64,000 bases of DNA, from NCBI GenBank assembly GCA_963789225.1, contig CAWBKD010000023.1:1-64000 (forward strand), read 5' to 3'. The stretch is from Palsa-504 sp963789225 (lineage in GTDB: Bacteria > Actinomycetota > Actinomycetes > Streptosporangiales > Streptosporangiaceae). The notes under the pieces were generated by a model. That model was given only the letters and a program-made list of their open reading frames with translations. It did no database searches and was not told the DNA's origin. Positions 36,117-44,474 of the stretch are shown here, piece after piece (position 1 is the first letter of the stretch; every line of letters begins with the position of its first letter). Position numbers and translations under genes: made by a program.

Positions 36117-37054
36117 AAGCCCAGGCGGCGGAGCTGCTTGGGGTTGCGCTGCCAGTCCTTGGCGATCTTGACGTGCAGGTCGAGGTAGACCTTCGTGCCG
36201 AGCAGGGCCTCGATCTGGCCGCGAGCACGGCTTCCGACCTCCTTCAGCCGCGCTCCCCCGGCGCCGATGACGATGGCCTTCTGGCTCGGCCGCTCGACGT
36301 ACAGGTTGGCGTACACGTCGGTGAGGTCCTCGCGGCCCGGCCGCGGGCCCATCTCCTCGACCAGCACCGCGATCGAGTGCGGTAGCTCGTCCCTGACGCC
36401 CTCCAGCGCCGCCTCCCTGATCAGCTCGGCGACCATGATCTGCTCCGGCTCGTCGGTCAGCTCGCCGTCGGGGTACAGCGGCGGGCCCTCGGGCAGGTGC
36501 GCGGCCAGCACGCCGGCCAGGACGTCGAGCTGGAACCCGGTCACCGCCGACACCGGCACCAGGTCGGCCCAGTCGCCTAGTTCGCTCACCGCCGCCAGCT
36601 GCTCCGCGACCCGCTGCGGCGGCACCTGGTCGCACTTGGTCACGACCGCCACGACCGGCGTCTTGGAGACGTGGTCCAGCTCGCGGGCGAGGAACCGGTC
36701 GCCGGGCCCGACCGGGTCGCCCGCCGGGACGCAGAACCCGATCACGTCGACCTCGGTGAGCGTGGCGCGGACCAGGCTGTCCAGGCGCTCGCCGAGCAGC
36801 GTGCGCGGCTTGTGCAGGCCGGGCGTGTCGAGCAGGACGAGCTGCGCGTCCGGGCGGTGCACGATGCCGCGGATCACCCGCCTGGTCGTCTGCGGGCGGT
36901 CGCTGGTGATCGCGACCTTGGCGCCGACCAGCGCGTTGATCAGAGTCGACTTGCCGACGTTCGGACGGCCGACCAGGCAGGCGAAACCCGAGCGGAAGCC
37001 CGCCTCGGACGGGTGGTCGGCCTGCGGACGGGTCACTCCACGATTCTCTCGCAT
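36107..37054 (-). CDS. era: GTPase Era
   Basis: Era binds 16S rRNA in 30S assembly. The 315-residue protein has G1 GRPNVGKST, G2 TTRR, G3 DTPGLH, G4 TKCD, G5 SAV, and a C-terminal KH domain (KAIVIGAGGARLKEVGSRAR). ATG at 37054; GTG at 37036 (VTRPQADHP) is an alternative. The neighbour genes ybeY, corC and cdd-like are the usual set. Confidence 0.95.
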   Translation of the reverse strand: MRENRGVTRPQADHPSEAGFRSGFACLVGRPNVGKSTLINALVGAKVAITSDRPQTTRRVIRGIVHRPDAQLVLLDTPGLHKPRTLLGERLDSLVRATLTEVDVIGFCVPAGDPVGPGDRFLARELDHVSKTPVVAVVTKCDQVPPQRVAEQLAAVSELGDWADLVPVSAVTGFQLDVLAGVLAAHLPEGPPLYPDGELTDEPEQIMVAELIREAALEGVRDELPHSIAVLVEEMGPRPGREDLTDVYANLYVERPSQKAIVIGAGGARLKEVGSRARGQIEALLGTKVYLDLHVKIAKDWQRNPKQLRRLGFYD

Positions 37055-37086
37055 GGGCCGGGGAGTGCCACCATCGCTCGTTCGGC

Positions 37087-37419
37087 TTAAAGGGTGGCGC
37101 GGAGGGTGCCGTCGGGAGCGGCGTGGTACACGACGGCGTCGGGGCCGAGATCGCGCACCACGGCCAGGTCCCCGGGGTCCAGCTCGCCGTCGCTGACCAG
37201 GGCCGCGGCCTCCAGCTTCCGCGCGCCGCTCGACACCGCCATGGCCACCGCCAGGCGCAGCGCGGACAGCCGCAGCGACGGCAGGGCCACCGCGGCCGCG
37301 GTGTAGGTCCGGCCGGTCTCGTCGCGGACGGCCGCGCCCTCGGGCGCCGCCACCCTCGCCCGGGTGGAGCGGGCCAGCGTGATGATCTTGAGATCCTCCG
37401 GGTTCGTCACGTCGCTCAC
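37087..37419 (-). CDS. Cytidine-deaminase-like protein without zinc-site motifs
   Basis: This 110-residue protein starts at GTG 37419 (or 37410). It has segments matching the small protein annotated as cytidine deaminase between corC and era in actinobacteria: EDLKIITLARSTRARV, EGAAVRDETGRTYTAA, LSALRLAVAMAVSSG. A true Cdd needs a His/Cys-Ala-Glu and a Pro-Cys-x-x-Cys; none is present, so it is unlikely to be a catalytic deaminase. The role in this conserved locus is not known. Right after its TAA lies one copy of the CCGAACGAGCG core. Confidence 0.75.
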   Translation of the reverse strand: MSDVTNPEDLKIITLARSTRARVAAPEGAAVRDETGRTYTAAAVALPSLRLSALRLAVAMAVSSGARKLEAAALVSDGELDPGDLAVVRDLGPDAVVYHAAPDGTLRATL

Positions 37420-37442
37420 CTGAGTGAGTCTAGGGGCCAGCG

Positions 37443-38573
37443 TCAGGGCGCGGCGTCGGATTCCGGCTCGACCAGCACCGTTTCGATTTTGTTGCGCCGG
37501 CCGACCAGGTTCTCTGCGGTCAGCTTCAGGCCGCTGACGGTCGCCGTCGAGCCCGCGATCGGGACCCGGCCGAGCTGGTGCGCCAGCAGCCCGGCGACCG
37601 TCTCGACGTCCTCGGCACCGACCCGGACGCCGAACAGCTCCTCGAGCTCGGCCACGGGCAGCCGCGCGGTCACCCGCGCCGCGCCGCCGTCCAGCCACTG
37701 CACGGGCGGCAGCTCGTTGTCGTACTCGTCGGTGATCTCGCCGACGATCTCCTCCAGGATGTCCTCGATGGTGACCAGACCGGCGGTCCCGCCGTACTCG
37801 TCGATCACGATGGCCACGTGGTTGCGCTGCGCCTGCATCTGGCGCAGCAGCTCGTCGACCGGTTTGCTGTCGGGCACGTAGCTCGCCTGGCGCATCACGG
37901 TGGCGATCTTTTCGGTGGTGTCGGCCCCCGGATGCTCGTGGCTCCACGCCACGATGTCCTTGAGGTAGGCGATGCCGACCACGTCGTCCTCGTTCTCCCC
38001 GACTACCGGGATACGGGAGAAGCCGCTGCGCAGCGCCAGGGACAGGGCCTTTTCGACGGTCTGGTCGCTCTCGATGAACACCATGTCGGTGCGCGGCACC
38101 ATGACCTCCCTGACGATGGTGTCGCCGAGCTCGAAGACCGAGCGGACCATCTCCCGCTCGCCCGGCTCGATGCCGTTCGTGCGCTCGAGGTAGTCGACCA
38201 GGCCGCGGAGCTCGGACCTCGCCTCCGGGCCGTCCACGTCGGGCTGGCCTTTCCTGCGGCCCGGCGGCATGGCGTTGCCGATGGCGACCAGCAGGCCGGG
38301 GACGGGGCCGAGGGCGCGGGTCAGGGGAAGCAGGAACGCGGCGGCACGCTCGGCGCGGCGGTCGGCATGCGGGACGGTCTTCCCGGCCAGGGGGCGCACG
38401 CCGGTCAGGGCGTACCTGAAGGCGATCACCACGCCGATCGCGGCGAGCACGGCGCGCCAGTCGTCGCCGAACCAGTGCACGAAGGCCGCCGTGACCAGCA
38501 CTGCCGCGGAGATCTCGAACAGGGCGCGGAGGAGGAGCAGCACGCTCAGGTAGCGGGGCAGGTCGGCCGCCAC
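37443..38573 (-). CDS. CorC/HlyC-type CBS-domain protein (frameshifted from its N-terminus)
   Basis: From GTG at 38573 (AADLPRYLSVLLLLRALFE) 376 codons encode the last part of the DUF21/CNNM membrane domain, two CBS domains (MVPRTDMVFIESDQTVEKAL; MQAQRNHVAIVIDEYGGTAG) and a C-terminal transporter-associated domain (RLPVAELEELFGV). The family is implicated in magnesium/cobalt efflux. The first membrane helix is encoded upstream in a different frame (38546-38791), separated by a 9-bp minisatellite. In the phase of this CDS the sequence upstream stays open only into the repeats. Either a real frameshift inactivates or shortens the protein, or ribosomal slippage or a sequencing slip joins them. 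Confidence 0.85.
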   Translation of the reverse strand: MAADLPRYLSVLLLLRALFEISAAVLVTAAFVHWFGDDWRAVLAAIGVVIAFRYALTGVRPLAGKTVPHADRRAERAAAFLLPLTRALGPVPGLLVAIGNAMPPGRRKGQPDVDGPEARSELRGLVDYLERTNGIEPGEREMVRSVFELGDTIVREVMVPRTDMVFIESDQTVEKALSLALRSGFSRIPVVGENEDDVVGIAYLKDIVAWSHEHPGADTTEKIATVMRQASYVPDSKPVDELLRQMQAQRNHVAIVIDEYGGTAGLVTIEDILEEIVGEITDEYDNELPPVQWLDGGAARVTARLPVAELEELFGVRVGAEDVETVAGLLAHQLGRVPIAGSTATVSGLKLTAENLVGRRNKIETVLVEPESDAAP

Positions 38574-38791
38574 CGTCCGCAGCGGGCCGGCCTCCGCCCG
38601 GCCGGCTCCGGCCGTTCCGGCCGTTCCGGCCGTTCCGGGCGGTCCGGGCGGTCCGGGCGGTCAGGGCGGTCAGGGCGTTCCCCGACGCTAGCGCCTGACA
38701 TCAGGGCCAGGGCCGCCTCCGCGCTCACGCACCAGCCCGCGGCGAGGGCCAGCAGGGCCGCCGCGACCAGCAGCCACGCGGGAGGTGTCAT
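38546..38791 (-). pseudogene. N-terminal part of the CorC-type gene in another frame
   Basis: ATG at 38791 overlaps the ybeY stop in ATGA, the normal coupling. It encodes MTPPAWLLVAAALLALAAG and CVSAEAALALMSGASVG, the expected first helix of a DUF21 protein, then a run of RPD and RPE tripeptides from the 9-bp repeat, then PAGRRPARCG and a stop. One base of slippage towards the end of the repeats would restore AGRAEAGPLRTVAADLPRYL, the family-like continuation. The missing link is therefore a single frameshift within or just after the repeat. Confidence 0.75.
38611..38682. repeat. 9-bp minisatellite inside the CorC-type gene
   Basis: Eight 9-base units: GCCGTTCCG three times, GGCGGTCCG twice, GGCGGTCAG twice and GGCGTTCCC. 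On the coding strand they encode Arg-Pro-Glu and Arg-Pro-Asp repeats in one frame, and Gly/Thr/Ala or Pro/Gly in another. The stretch corresponds to a short loop in homologous proteins, so it has expanded here. The unit is a multiple of three, so whole-unit changes alone would not switch frames. Confidence 0.9.
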
Positions 38792-39285
38792 CAGCCGGGT
38801 CCTTCTCGTCCCTTCCTGTCCCGCCAGGACCTCAGCAGCTGGTCCTGGGCGCCGAACATGGCGGCGTGCTCCTCGGGTTCCGCGTGGTCGTACCCGAGCA
38901 GGTGCAAGATCCCGTGCACGCACAGCAGCTCAAGCTCGTCCTGGGCGGAGTGCCCGGCCGTGGTCGCCTGCCCGGCCGCAACCTGGGGGCACAGCACCAC
39001 GTCTCCGAGCAGCCCGGGCTCGTCGCCGGGCTCCGGGTCGCCCGCGCGGTTGCCGCCCAGGTGCGGCGGGCGCAGCTCGTCCATCGGGAAGGCCAGCACG
39101 TCCGTCGGTCCTGGCTCGCCCATCCAGCGCTCGTGCAGCTCGGTCATCGTCCGCTCGTCGACCAGCAGGACCGAGAGCTCGGCGAGCGGGTGAATCCGCA
39201 TCTGGTCCAGGGTGAACCTGGCCACCTGCGCGAGCCCGACCTCGTCGACGCCGACCCCCGCCTCGTTGGCGATATCGATGCTCAT
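38791..39285 (-). CDS. ybeY: Endoribonuclease YbeY
   Basis: YbeY is the metal-dependent RNase that matures 16S rRNA. The 164-residue protein has the zinc-binding HGILHLLGYDH and LAFPMDELRPP. ATG at 39285, seven bases after phoH. The stop overlaps the corC-type start (ATGA), so the downstream frameshift lies in a translationally coupled gene. Confidence 0.95.
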   Translation of the reverse strand: MSIDIANEAGVGVDEVGLAQVARFTLDQMRIHPLAELSVLLVDERTMTELHERWMGEPGPTDVLAFPMDELRPPHLGGNRAGDPEPGDEPGLLGDVVLCPQVAAGQATTAGHSAQDELELLCVHGILHLLGYDHAEPEEHAAMFGAQDQLLRSWRDRKGREGPG

Positions 39286-39292
39286 GGCGGGC

Positions 39293-40375
39293 TCAGTTGC
39301 CCTTCCGCCGGTTCGGCCGGTTCTGCGAGCCGAGCTGCTGGCGCTCGCGCGCGTCGTACTTCTCGTACGCGTCGACGATCTTGCCCACCAGCCGGTGCCG
39401 GACCACGTCCTGGCTGGTCAGCCTGGCGAAGTAGATGTCCTCGATGCCGTCGAGGATGTCCTGGACCACGCGGAGCCCGCTGACCTGCCCGGGTAGGAGG
39501 TCCACCTGGGTCACGTCTCCGGTCACGACCATCTGCGATCCGAAGCCCAGCCGGGTGAGGAACATCTTCATCTGCTCGGCGGATGTGTTCTGCGCTTCGT
39601 CCAGGATGATGAACGAGTCATTAAGGGACCGGCCCCGCATAAAAGCCAACGGTGCGACCTCGATGGTGCCTGCGGCTAGCAGGCGCGGGATCGAGTCGGG
39701 GTCGAGCATGTCGTGCAGGGCGTCGTAGAGGGGGCGCAGGTACGGGTCGATCTTCTCGTACAGCGTGCCGGGCAGGAAGCCCAGCCGCTCCCCCGCCTCC
39801 ACCGCGGGCCTGGTCAAGATGATGCGGTTGACCTCCTTGGCCTGCAGTGCCTTGACGGCCTTGGCCATGGCCAGGTAGGTCTTCCCGGTGCCCGCCGGGC
39901 CGATGGCGAACACGATCGTGTGCTTGTCGATCGCGTCCGCGTAGCGCTTCTGGTTGAGTGTCTTCGGCCTGATCGTGCGGCCGCGGGCGGACAGGATGCC
40001 GACCGTGAGCACGTCGGCCGGGCGGATCCCGTGCTTGGCGCGCAGCATCGCCGCCGCCCGCTCCACGACGTCCGCGGTCAGGTCCGTGCCCTTGCGCTGC
40101 AACTCGATCAGCTCGGCGAACAGGTCGTTCACCAGGGCGATCTCGGCCGCGTTACCCGTCGCGGTGATCTCGTTCCCGCGCACGTGGATGTCGGCGGCAA
40201 ACTCCCGCTCGATCACGTGCAGTAGCTCGTCCCCGGACCCGAGCAGGCTGACCATCGAATGATCGGCGGGGATCACGATCCTGACCACCGATCGTGGCTC
40301 ACCCTGGGGCTCAGGGGCCTGGCCGTTGCCGCCGGGGACGCTGGCGCGCAGGTCGTCGTTTCGGGTATCTGTCAA
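39293..40375 (-). CDS. phoH: PhoH family protein
   Basis: This is a predicted ATPase/RNA helicase-like protein of 360 residues. It contains GPAGTGKTYLAMAKAV (Walker A), IILDEAQNTSAEQMKMFL (Walker B) and VVTGDVTQVDLLPG. Start is TTG at 40375 (MTDTRNDDLRAS); the next internal GTG (VVRIVIPADHSMV) would drop about 30 less conserved residues. The pairing with ybeY is nearly universal and suggests a role in RNA processing. Confidence 0.93.
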   Translation of the reverse strand: MTDTRNDDLRASVPGGNGQAPEPQGEPRSVVRIVIPADHSMVSLLGSGDELLHVIEREFAADIHVRGNEITATGNAAEIALVNDLFAELIELQRKGTDLTADVVERAAAMLRAKHGIRPADVLTVGILSARGRTIRPKTLNQKRYADAIDKHTIVFAIGPAGTGKTYLAMAKAVKALQAKEVNRIILTRPAVEAGERLGFLPGTLYEKIDPYLRPLYDALHDMLDPDSIPRLLAAGTIEVAPLAFMRGRSLNDSFIILDEAQNTSAEQMKMFLTRLGFGSQMVVTGDVTQVDLLPGQVSGLRVVQDILDGIEDIYFARLTSQDVVRHRLVGKIVDAYEKYDARERQQLGSQNRPNRRKGN

Positions 40376-40824
40376 TTCGACGCTCTCGAAGACCCGGAGG
40401 ACCGCCCCCCGAGCGTGGTGCTTACCATGCTATCCGGCCTGCGCCCGGCCTGGCTCGTCCCCGGTCCGGATAGCAACATTCAGCCACTCCGGGGGTCCTA
40501 GAGCCTCCCCGCGATCTCTCCGCATATGTCGACAATGAGGCCTCCTCCAGGGAACTTTCTGGTAACCCGGTCTCATGCGTGGTTATCGCGCCGATCCCCC
40601 CAAGTGGCGTCATACGTTTAACGCACTCGATATCCTGGTTTTCCCGCAATCGCCCGGCGAGCAGGCGGAGTGCCAAAGCTAGGCACGCCGCATACCGCCT
40701 GGTCACTGATCATCCCGGGTGGTTGCCGATGGCAGCATGGCAGCGGATGGTCAGATGGGTGGGGAATTGACGATGAAAGACCCGAGGCCCTTTACGCGTC
40801 GGTCGTGCGGGAGGCGTCCGGCGA
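40376..40824. promoter_or_regulatory. Divergent intergenic region between phoH and the ECF sigma gene
   Basis: The gap of about 450 bases contains no convincing gene (a 94-codon minus-strand frame has no recognisable content). A local AT-rich block, CATACGTTTAACGCACTCG followed by ATATCC at about 40609-40637, is the best candidate promoter for the rightward ECF operon. It contains no obvious terminator. Confidence 0.35.
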
Positions 40825-41427
40825 GTGGGTGAACCCGCGGACGGGGATGCGCGTCCAACCAATGTGACCGAAACCCTGGTGGCCGCGGGCGGCATCATGC
40901 CCGGCGCTTTTCTGGCGCCGAGTTCCGCGCGCCTGGGGTGGAGTGCCGACCGGGCGGTCACTGAGTTGTACTCGCTGCACTACCGGGCCCTGGTGCGGCT
41001 GGCCGCGCTGCTCGTGCGCGACACGGGAACGGCCGAGGAAGTGGTGCAGGACGCGTTCGTGGCCATGCACGACGCCTGGCAGCGGCTGCGGGACGCGGAG
41101 AACGCGCTGGCCTACCTGCGCCAGGCGGTGGTGAACCGGTCAAAGTCTGTGCTGCGCCACCGGACCGTGGTGGACAGGAATCTGCAGAAGCCCGCGCCGG
41201 ACATGCCGAGCGCCGAGCACGGGGCGCTGATCCTGCTCGAGCGGTCCGCGGTGGTCACGGCCCTGCGGGAGCTGCCCGACCGGCAGCGCGAGGCGATCGT
41301 GCTGCGGTATTACGGGGACCTGAACGAGGCCGAGATCGCCGCCACCATGGGCATCAGCCGCGGCGCGGTGAAGAGCCACACGGCCCGGGCGATGCTCGCC
41401 CTGCGCTTGGCGCTGGAGCAAGACTGA
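40825..41427 (+). CDS. ECF sigma factor (SigE family)
   Basis: This 200-residue extracytoplasmic-function sigma factor has region 2 (ALVRLAALLVRDTGTAEEVV, DAFVAMHDAW, AYLRQAVVNRSKSVLRHR) and region 4 (LRELPDRQREAIVLRYYGDL, EAEIAATMGISRGAVKSHTARA). GTG at 40825 is used; ATG at 40897 (MPGAFLAPSS) is possible. Its stop overlaps the start of the next gene (TGATG), which encodes a membrane protein probably acting as its regulator. Confidence 0.9.
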   Translation: MGEPADGDARPTNVTETLVAAGGIMPGAFLAPSSARLGWSADRAVTELYSLHYRALVRLAALLVRDTGTAEEVVQDAFVAMHDAWQRLRDAENALAYLRQAVVNRSKSVLRHRTVVDRNLQKPAPDMPSAEHGALILLERSAVVTALRELPDRQREAIVLRYYGDLNEAEIAATMGISRGAVKSHTARAMLALRLALEQD

Positions 41428-42554
41428 TGACCCGACGCCACCACCGCCCCGAGGGCGCAGGAGACGAGTTCGCTGAGTACGTGCGCCGGTCGCTGCACGC
41501 CGCCGCCGATCAGGTCGAGCCGAACCCGGACGGTCTGGACCGGATCCGCGAGAAGATCCGCTTCGGTCCGGTCTACGCCTCGGCGGCCGAGCCCGAGGCG
41601 GGCGCGAGGCGCGGTCTGTGGGGTTCGGGTGTCCTGGTCGGCCTGGTCCGGCGCTTGTCCGGCGGGCGCGGCGAGCACAGCGCGCCGCGCGGCCACGGCG
41701 CGTCGCCTCGGCCCGACCGGACACCGGGGCGCGGCACGGGCCCGGGCCACGCGCGGCCGGCCCGGCGAACGCCCGTGGACTGGCGCGAGGCCATGCTGCG
41801 ACCAGCGCTGGCCATCGGGGTCGCCGTGTTCGCCGTGGCGGTCGTGCTGGCCGCGGTGCCTCCGCTGCGAGAGGCGTTTGTCCAGGCCAGCACCGACGTG
41901 TTCGCGGGCTCGTCAAGCAGCACGGCAAGTTCGGTGTCGGCGGGCGGCACCGGCCTGAGCTCCTCGGCCAACGGGGTCGAGGGCAGCGCGTCGCCGGGGA
42001 ACACCGGTCCGTCGGCCGTGCCGTGCGTGTCGCCGTCCCAGTCGCACGCGGCTAGCTCCCCGAAGCCCACGACGTCGAGCTCCACGCGGTCAACCGCGTC
42101 GGCGAGCGGGGCGACGAGCCCCGACGTGACCGCGTCGCCGACCACGGCCAGCCCGCCCCAGAGCGCAACCGCCAGCCCGAGCGACACCGTGAGCGCGAGC
42201 GCCAGCCCGAACGGCAGCGCGACCAGCGCCAGCGCGAGCCCGACCGGCGACGCCAGCGCGAGCGGCAGCGCCTCGCCGACGGCATCGGCGAGCGGCAGCT
42301 CCAGCCCCCGCGCCAGCACGTCCAGCCGAACCGGGGATGAGACCGCGACTCCGGCGGCCAGCTGCGCCAGCCACGCGCCCACCGGCGGCGCGTCCGCCAC
42401 CCCGTCGAAGAGCGCGAACACCACGACCGCGCCGCCGACCTCGGGCAGCCCCTCGGTCACGCCCGATCCCAGCCCCTCGACGTCTGACACGTCGAGCGGT
42501 AGCGGGGTCAACCCCTACGGCTCACCGGTCTTGTCCGCCGGCTCACCCCCCTGA
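41427..42554 (+). CDS. Putative membrane anti-sigma partner with Ser/Thr/Pro/Ala-rich exterior
   Basis: The 375-residue protein has a cytoplasmic N-terminus (HHRPEGAGDEFAEYVRRSL, EPNPDGLDRIREKIR), a basic disordered stretch, one transmembrane helix at about residues 128-148 (PALAIGVAVFAVAVVLAAV), and an outside domain of about 220 residues made almost entirely of Ser, Thr, Ala, Pro and Gly, with many SASPT/ASGS repeats. It starts inside the stop of the ECF sigma gene. The single-pass topology fits an anti-sigma factor, but the N-terminal part has no HxxxCxxC zinc anti-sigma motif. A glycosylated or cell-wall-spanning stalk is an inference. Confidence 0.75.
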   Translation: MTRRHHRPEGAGDEFAEYVRRSLHAAADQVEPNPDGLDRIREKIRFGPVYASAAEPEAGARRGLWGSGVLVGLVRRLSGGRGEHSAPRGHGASPRPDRTPGRGTGPGHARPARRTPVDWREAMLRPALAIGVAVFAVAVVLAAVPPLREAFVQASTDVFAGSSSSTASSVSAGGTGLSSSANGVEGSASPGNTGPSAVPCVSPSQSHAASSPKPTTSSSTRSTASASGATSPDVTASPTTASPPQSATASPSDTVSASASPNGSATSASASPTGDASASGSASPTASASGSSSPRASTSSRTGDETATPAASCASHAPTGGASATPSKSANTTTAPPTSGSPSVTPDPSPSTSDTSSGSGVNPYGSPVLSAGSPP

Positions 42555-42577
42555 TCGCGGGTCCGCCCGCACCATCC

Positions 42578-43312
42578 TTACCAGCGGTCGCCGCGGCTCA
42601 GCAGCACGGCGGCCGCGACCATTCCCGCCGTCGACGTCCGCAGCACCGTCGGCCCGAGCCCGCGGGCGGTGGCGCCGGCCGCCAGGAAGGCCTTGCCCTC
42701 GTCGTCGGTGATCCCGCCCTCGGGCCCGACCACCACGAGCAGGTCGCCGGAGGGCGGCGGCTCCGTGCGCCCGAGGCTCTGATCGGCCTCGGGGTCGAGG
42801 ACGATGGCGCAGGAGGCAGCCGCGATCATGGCCGCGACCTGGCCAGTCGAGGCGGGCTCGGTCACCTCGGGTATCCACGCCCGGCGGGACTGCTTGGCGG
42901 CCTCCCGCGCGGTGGACCGCCACCGCGCCAGCGAGCGGGCCCCGCGCTCGCCCGCCCAGACCGCGACGCAGCGGGCCGCGGTCCAGGGCACGATGCGGTC
43001 CACGCCGACCTCGGTCAGGCCCTCGACCGCCGCCTCGGCCCGGTCGCCCTTTGGGATGGCCTGGACCACGGTGATCGCGGGGTCCGGGCGAGGCACCTCG
43101 CGCCTGGCGCGCACGGCCAGCTCAAGCCCGGCACCGCCGCGGGCCGTGACCACGCACTCGGCCACCAGGCCGGCGCCGTCGCTGACGTCGGCGCGCTCGC
43201 CGGGGCGCAGCCTGCGGACGGTGGCCGCGTGCCGCCCCTCGGCCCCGGACAAGATGACGACATCGCCCTCCAGGTCCTTACGCCCTGCATAGAAGACAGG
43301 CGGCTGCGGCAC
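42578..43312 (-). CDS. rsmE: 16S rRNA (uracil1498-N3)-methyltransferase
   Basis: RsmE methylates U1498 of 16S rRNA. The 244-residue protein has an N-terminal PUA-like domain (FYAGRKDLEGDVVILSGAEG) and a C-terminal SPOUT knot (VVVGPEGGITDDE, LGPTVLRTSTAGMVAAA). GTG at 43312, 13 bases after dnaJ, completing the hrcA-dnaJ-rsmE operon found across actinobacteria. Confidence 0.94.
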   Translation of the reverse strand: MPQPPVFYAGRKDLEGDVVILSGAEGRHAATVRRLRPGERADVSDGAGLVAECVVTARGGAGLELAVRARREVPRPDPAITVVQAIPKGDRAEAAVEGLTEVGVDRIVPWTAARCVAVWAGERGARSLARWRSTAREAAKQSRRAWIPEVTEPASTGQVAAMIAAASCAIVLDPEADQSLGRTEPPPSGDLLVVVGPEGGITDDEGKAFLAAGATARGLGPTVLRTSTAGMVAAAVLLSRGDRW

Positions 43313-43325
43313 CGTCGGCCCCGGG

Positions 43326-44474
43326 TCAGCGCCCGTTGAACGCGTCGCGCAGCCTGGAGAAGAACCCCTGCTGCCCCGGCGCGAACCGGCCGGGCGGCGA
43401 TTCCTCGCCGCGCAGCTTGGCCAGATCGCGCAGGAGCTTTTCCTGCTCCGGGTCGAGCTTGATCGGCGTCTCGACCGTGACGTGGACGATCAGGTCGCCG
43501 CGCCCGTTGCCGTTCAGGTGCCGCACGCCCTGGCCGTACAGCGGGATGACCTGCCCGGACTGGGTACCCGGGCGGATGTCGATGTCGGCGGGCCCGTCCA
43601 GGCTGTCGACCGAGAGCGACGCCCCCAGCGCCGCGGCCACCATCGGGATGGTCACCGTGCAGTGCAGGTCGTCGCCCTGCCGCTCGAAGATGGCGTGCGG
43701 GCGCTGCGCGATCTCCAGGAACAGGTCGCCGGGCGGGCCGCCGCCCGGGCCGACCTCGCCCTCTCCGGCCAGCTGGATGTGCGTGCCGTCCTCCACGCCC
43801 GCGGGGATCCGCACCTTGATCGTCCGCCTGGTCCGCACCCGGCCGTCGCCGTCGCACTCGTGGCAGGGCCGGACCAGCACGGTCCCGTACCCCCCGCAGC
43901 CCGGGCAGGTCCTGGGCACCACCATCTGGATCGTGAAGGTGCGCGTCACCTGGTTCACTTCGCCGCGCCCGCCGCAGATGTCGCAGGTCTGCGGGTGGGT
44001 GCCCGGCGCGGTGCCCTCACCAGAGCAGGTGGGGCAGACCACGGCCGTGTCCACGGTGAGCTCGCGGGTGGTGCCGAACGAGCACTCGGACAGGTCCAGC
44101 TCGAGCCTGATCGTGGCGTTGCGGCCGCGCTGCGCCCGGCTGCGCGGCCCGCGCGTGGTGGCCCCGCCGACCGTCCCGCCGAGGAACTGCTCGATCAGGT
44201 CCGTAAAAGGCGAGAACCCTGACCCGAACGGGCTGCCCCCCGAGCCCGACCCGGCGGGGGCGAACGGATCGACGCCCATGTCGTACATCCGGCGCTTGTC
44301 CGTGTCGGACAGCACCTCGTAGGCCTGGGTGATCTCCTTGAACCGCTCCTGGGTCTCGGGGTCCGGGTTCACGTCCGGGTGCAGCTCGCGCGCCAGCCGC
44401 CGGTAGGCTCGCTTGACTTCCTCCTGCGTCGCGTCCCGGCGGATCTTGAGCAGGGCGTAGTAATCCGTGGCCAC
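43326..44474 (-). CDS. dnaJ: Chaperone protein DnaJ
   Basis: This type I DnaJ co-chaperone of 382 residues starts at GTG 44474, overlapping the hrcA stop. Domains: J-domain with HPD in ARELHPDVNPD; Gly/Phe-rich linker (about residues 75-95); four CxxCxGxG zinc repeats (CPTCSGEG, CDICGGRG, CPGCGGYG, CHECDGDG); C-terminal substrate domain. It stimulates DnaK. Its operon is repressed by HrcA through the CIRCE site upstream. Confidence 0.95.
   Translation of the reverse strand: MATDYYALLKIRRDATQEEVKRAYRRLARELHPDVNPDPETQERFKEITQAYEVLSDTDKRRMYDMGVDPFAPAGSGSGGSPFGSGFSPFTDLIEQFLGGTVGGATTRGPRSRAQRGRNATIRLELDLSECSFGTTRELTVDTAVVCPTCSGEGTAPGTHPQTCDICGGRGEVNQVTRTFTIQMVVPRTCPGCGGYGTVLVRPCHECDGDGRVRTRRTIKVRIPAGVEDGTHIQLAGEGEVGPGGGPPGDLFLEIAQRPHAIFERQGDDLHCTVTIPMVAAALGASLSVDSLDGPADIDIRPGTQSGQVIPLYGQGVRHLNGNGRGDLIVHVTVETPIKLDPEQEKLLRDLAKLRGEESPPGRFAPGQQGFFSRLRDAFNGR

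Noticed and set aside
40422..40706. 94-codon minus-strand frame in the phoH/ECF gap
   Set aside because: No recognisable motif, no ribosome binding site, and composition similar to non-coding surroundings.
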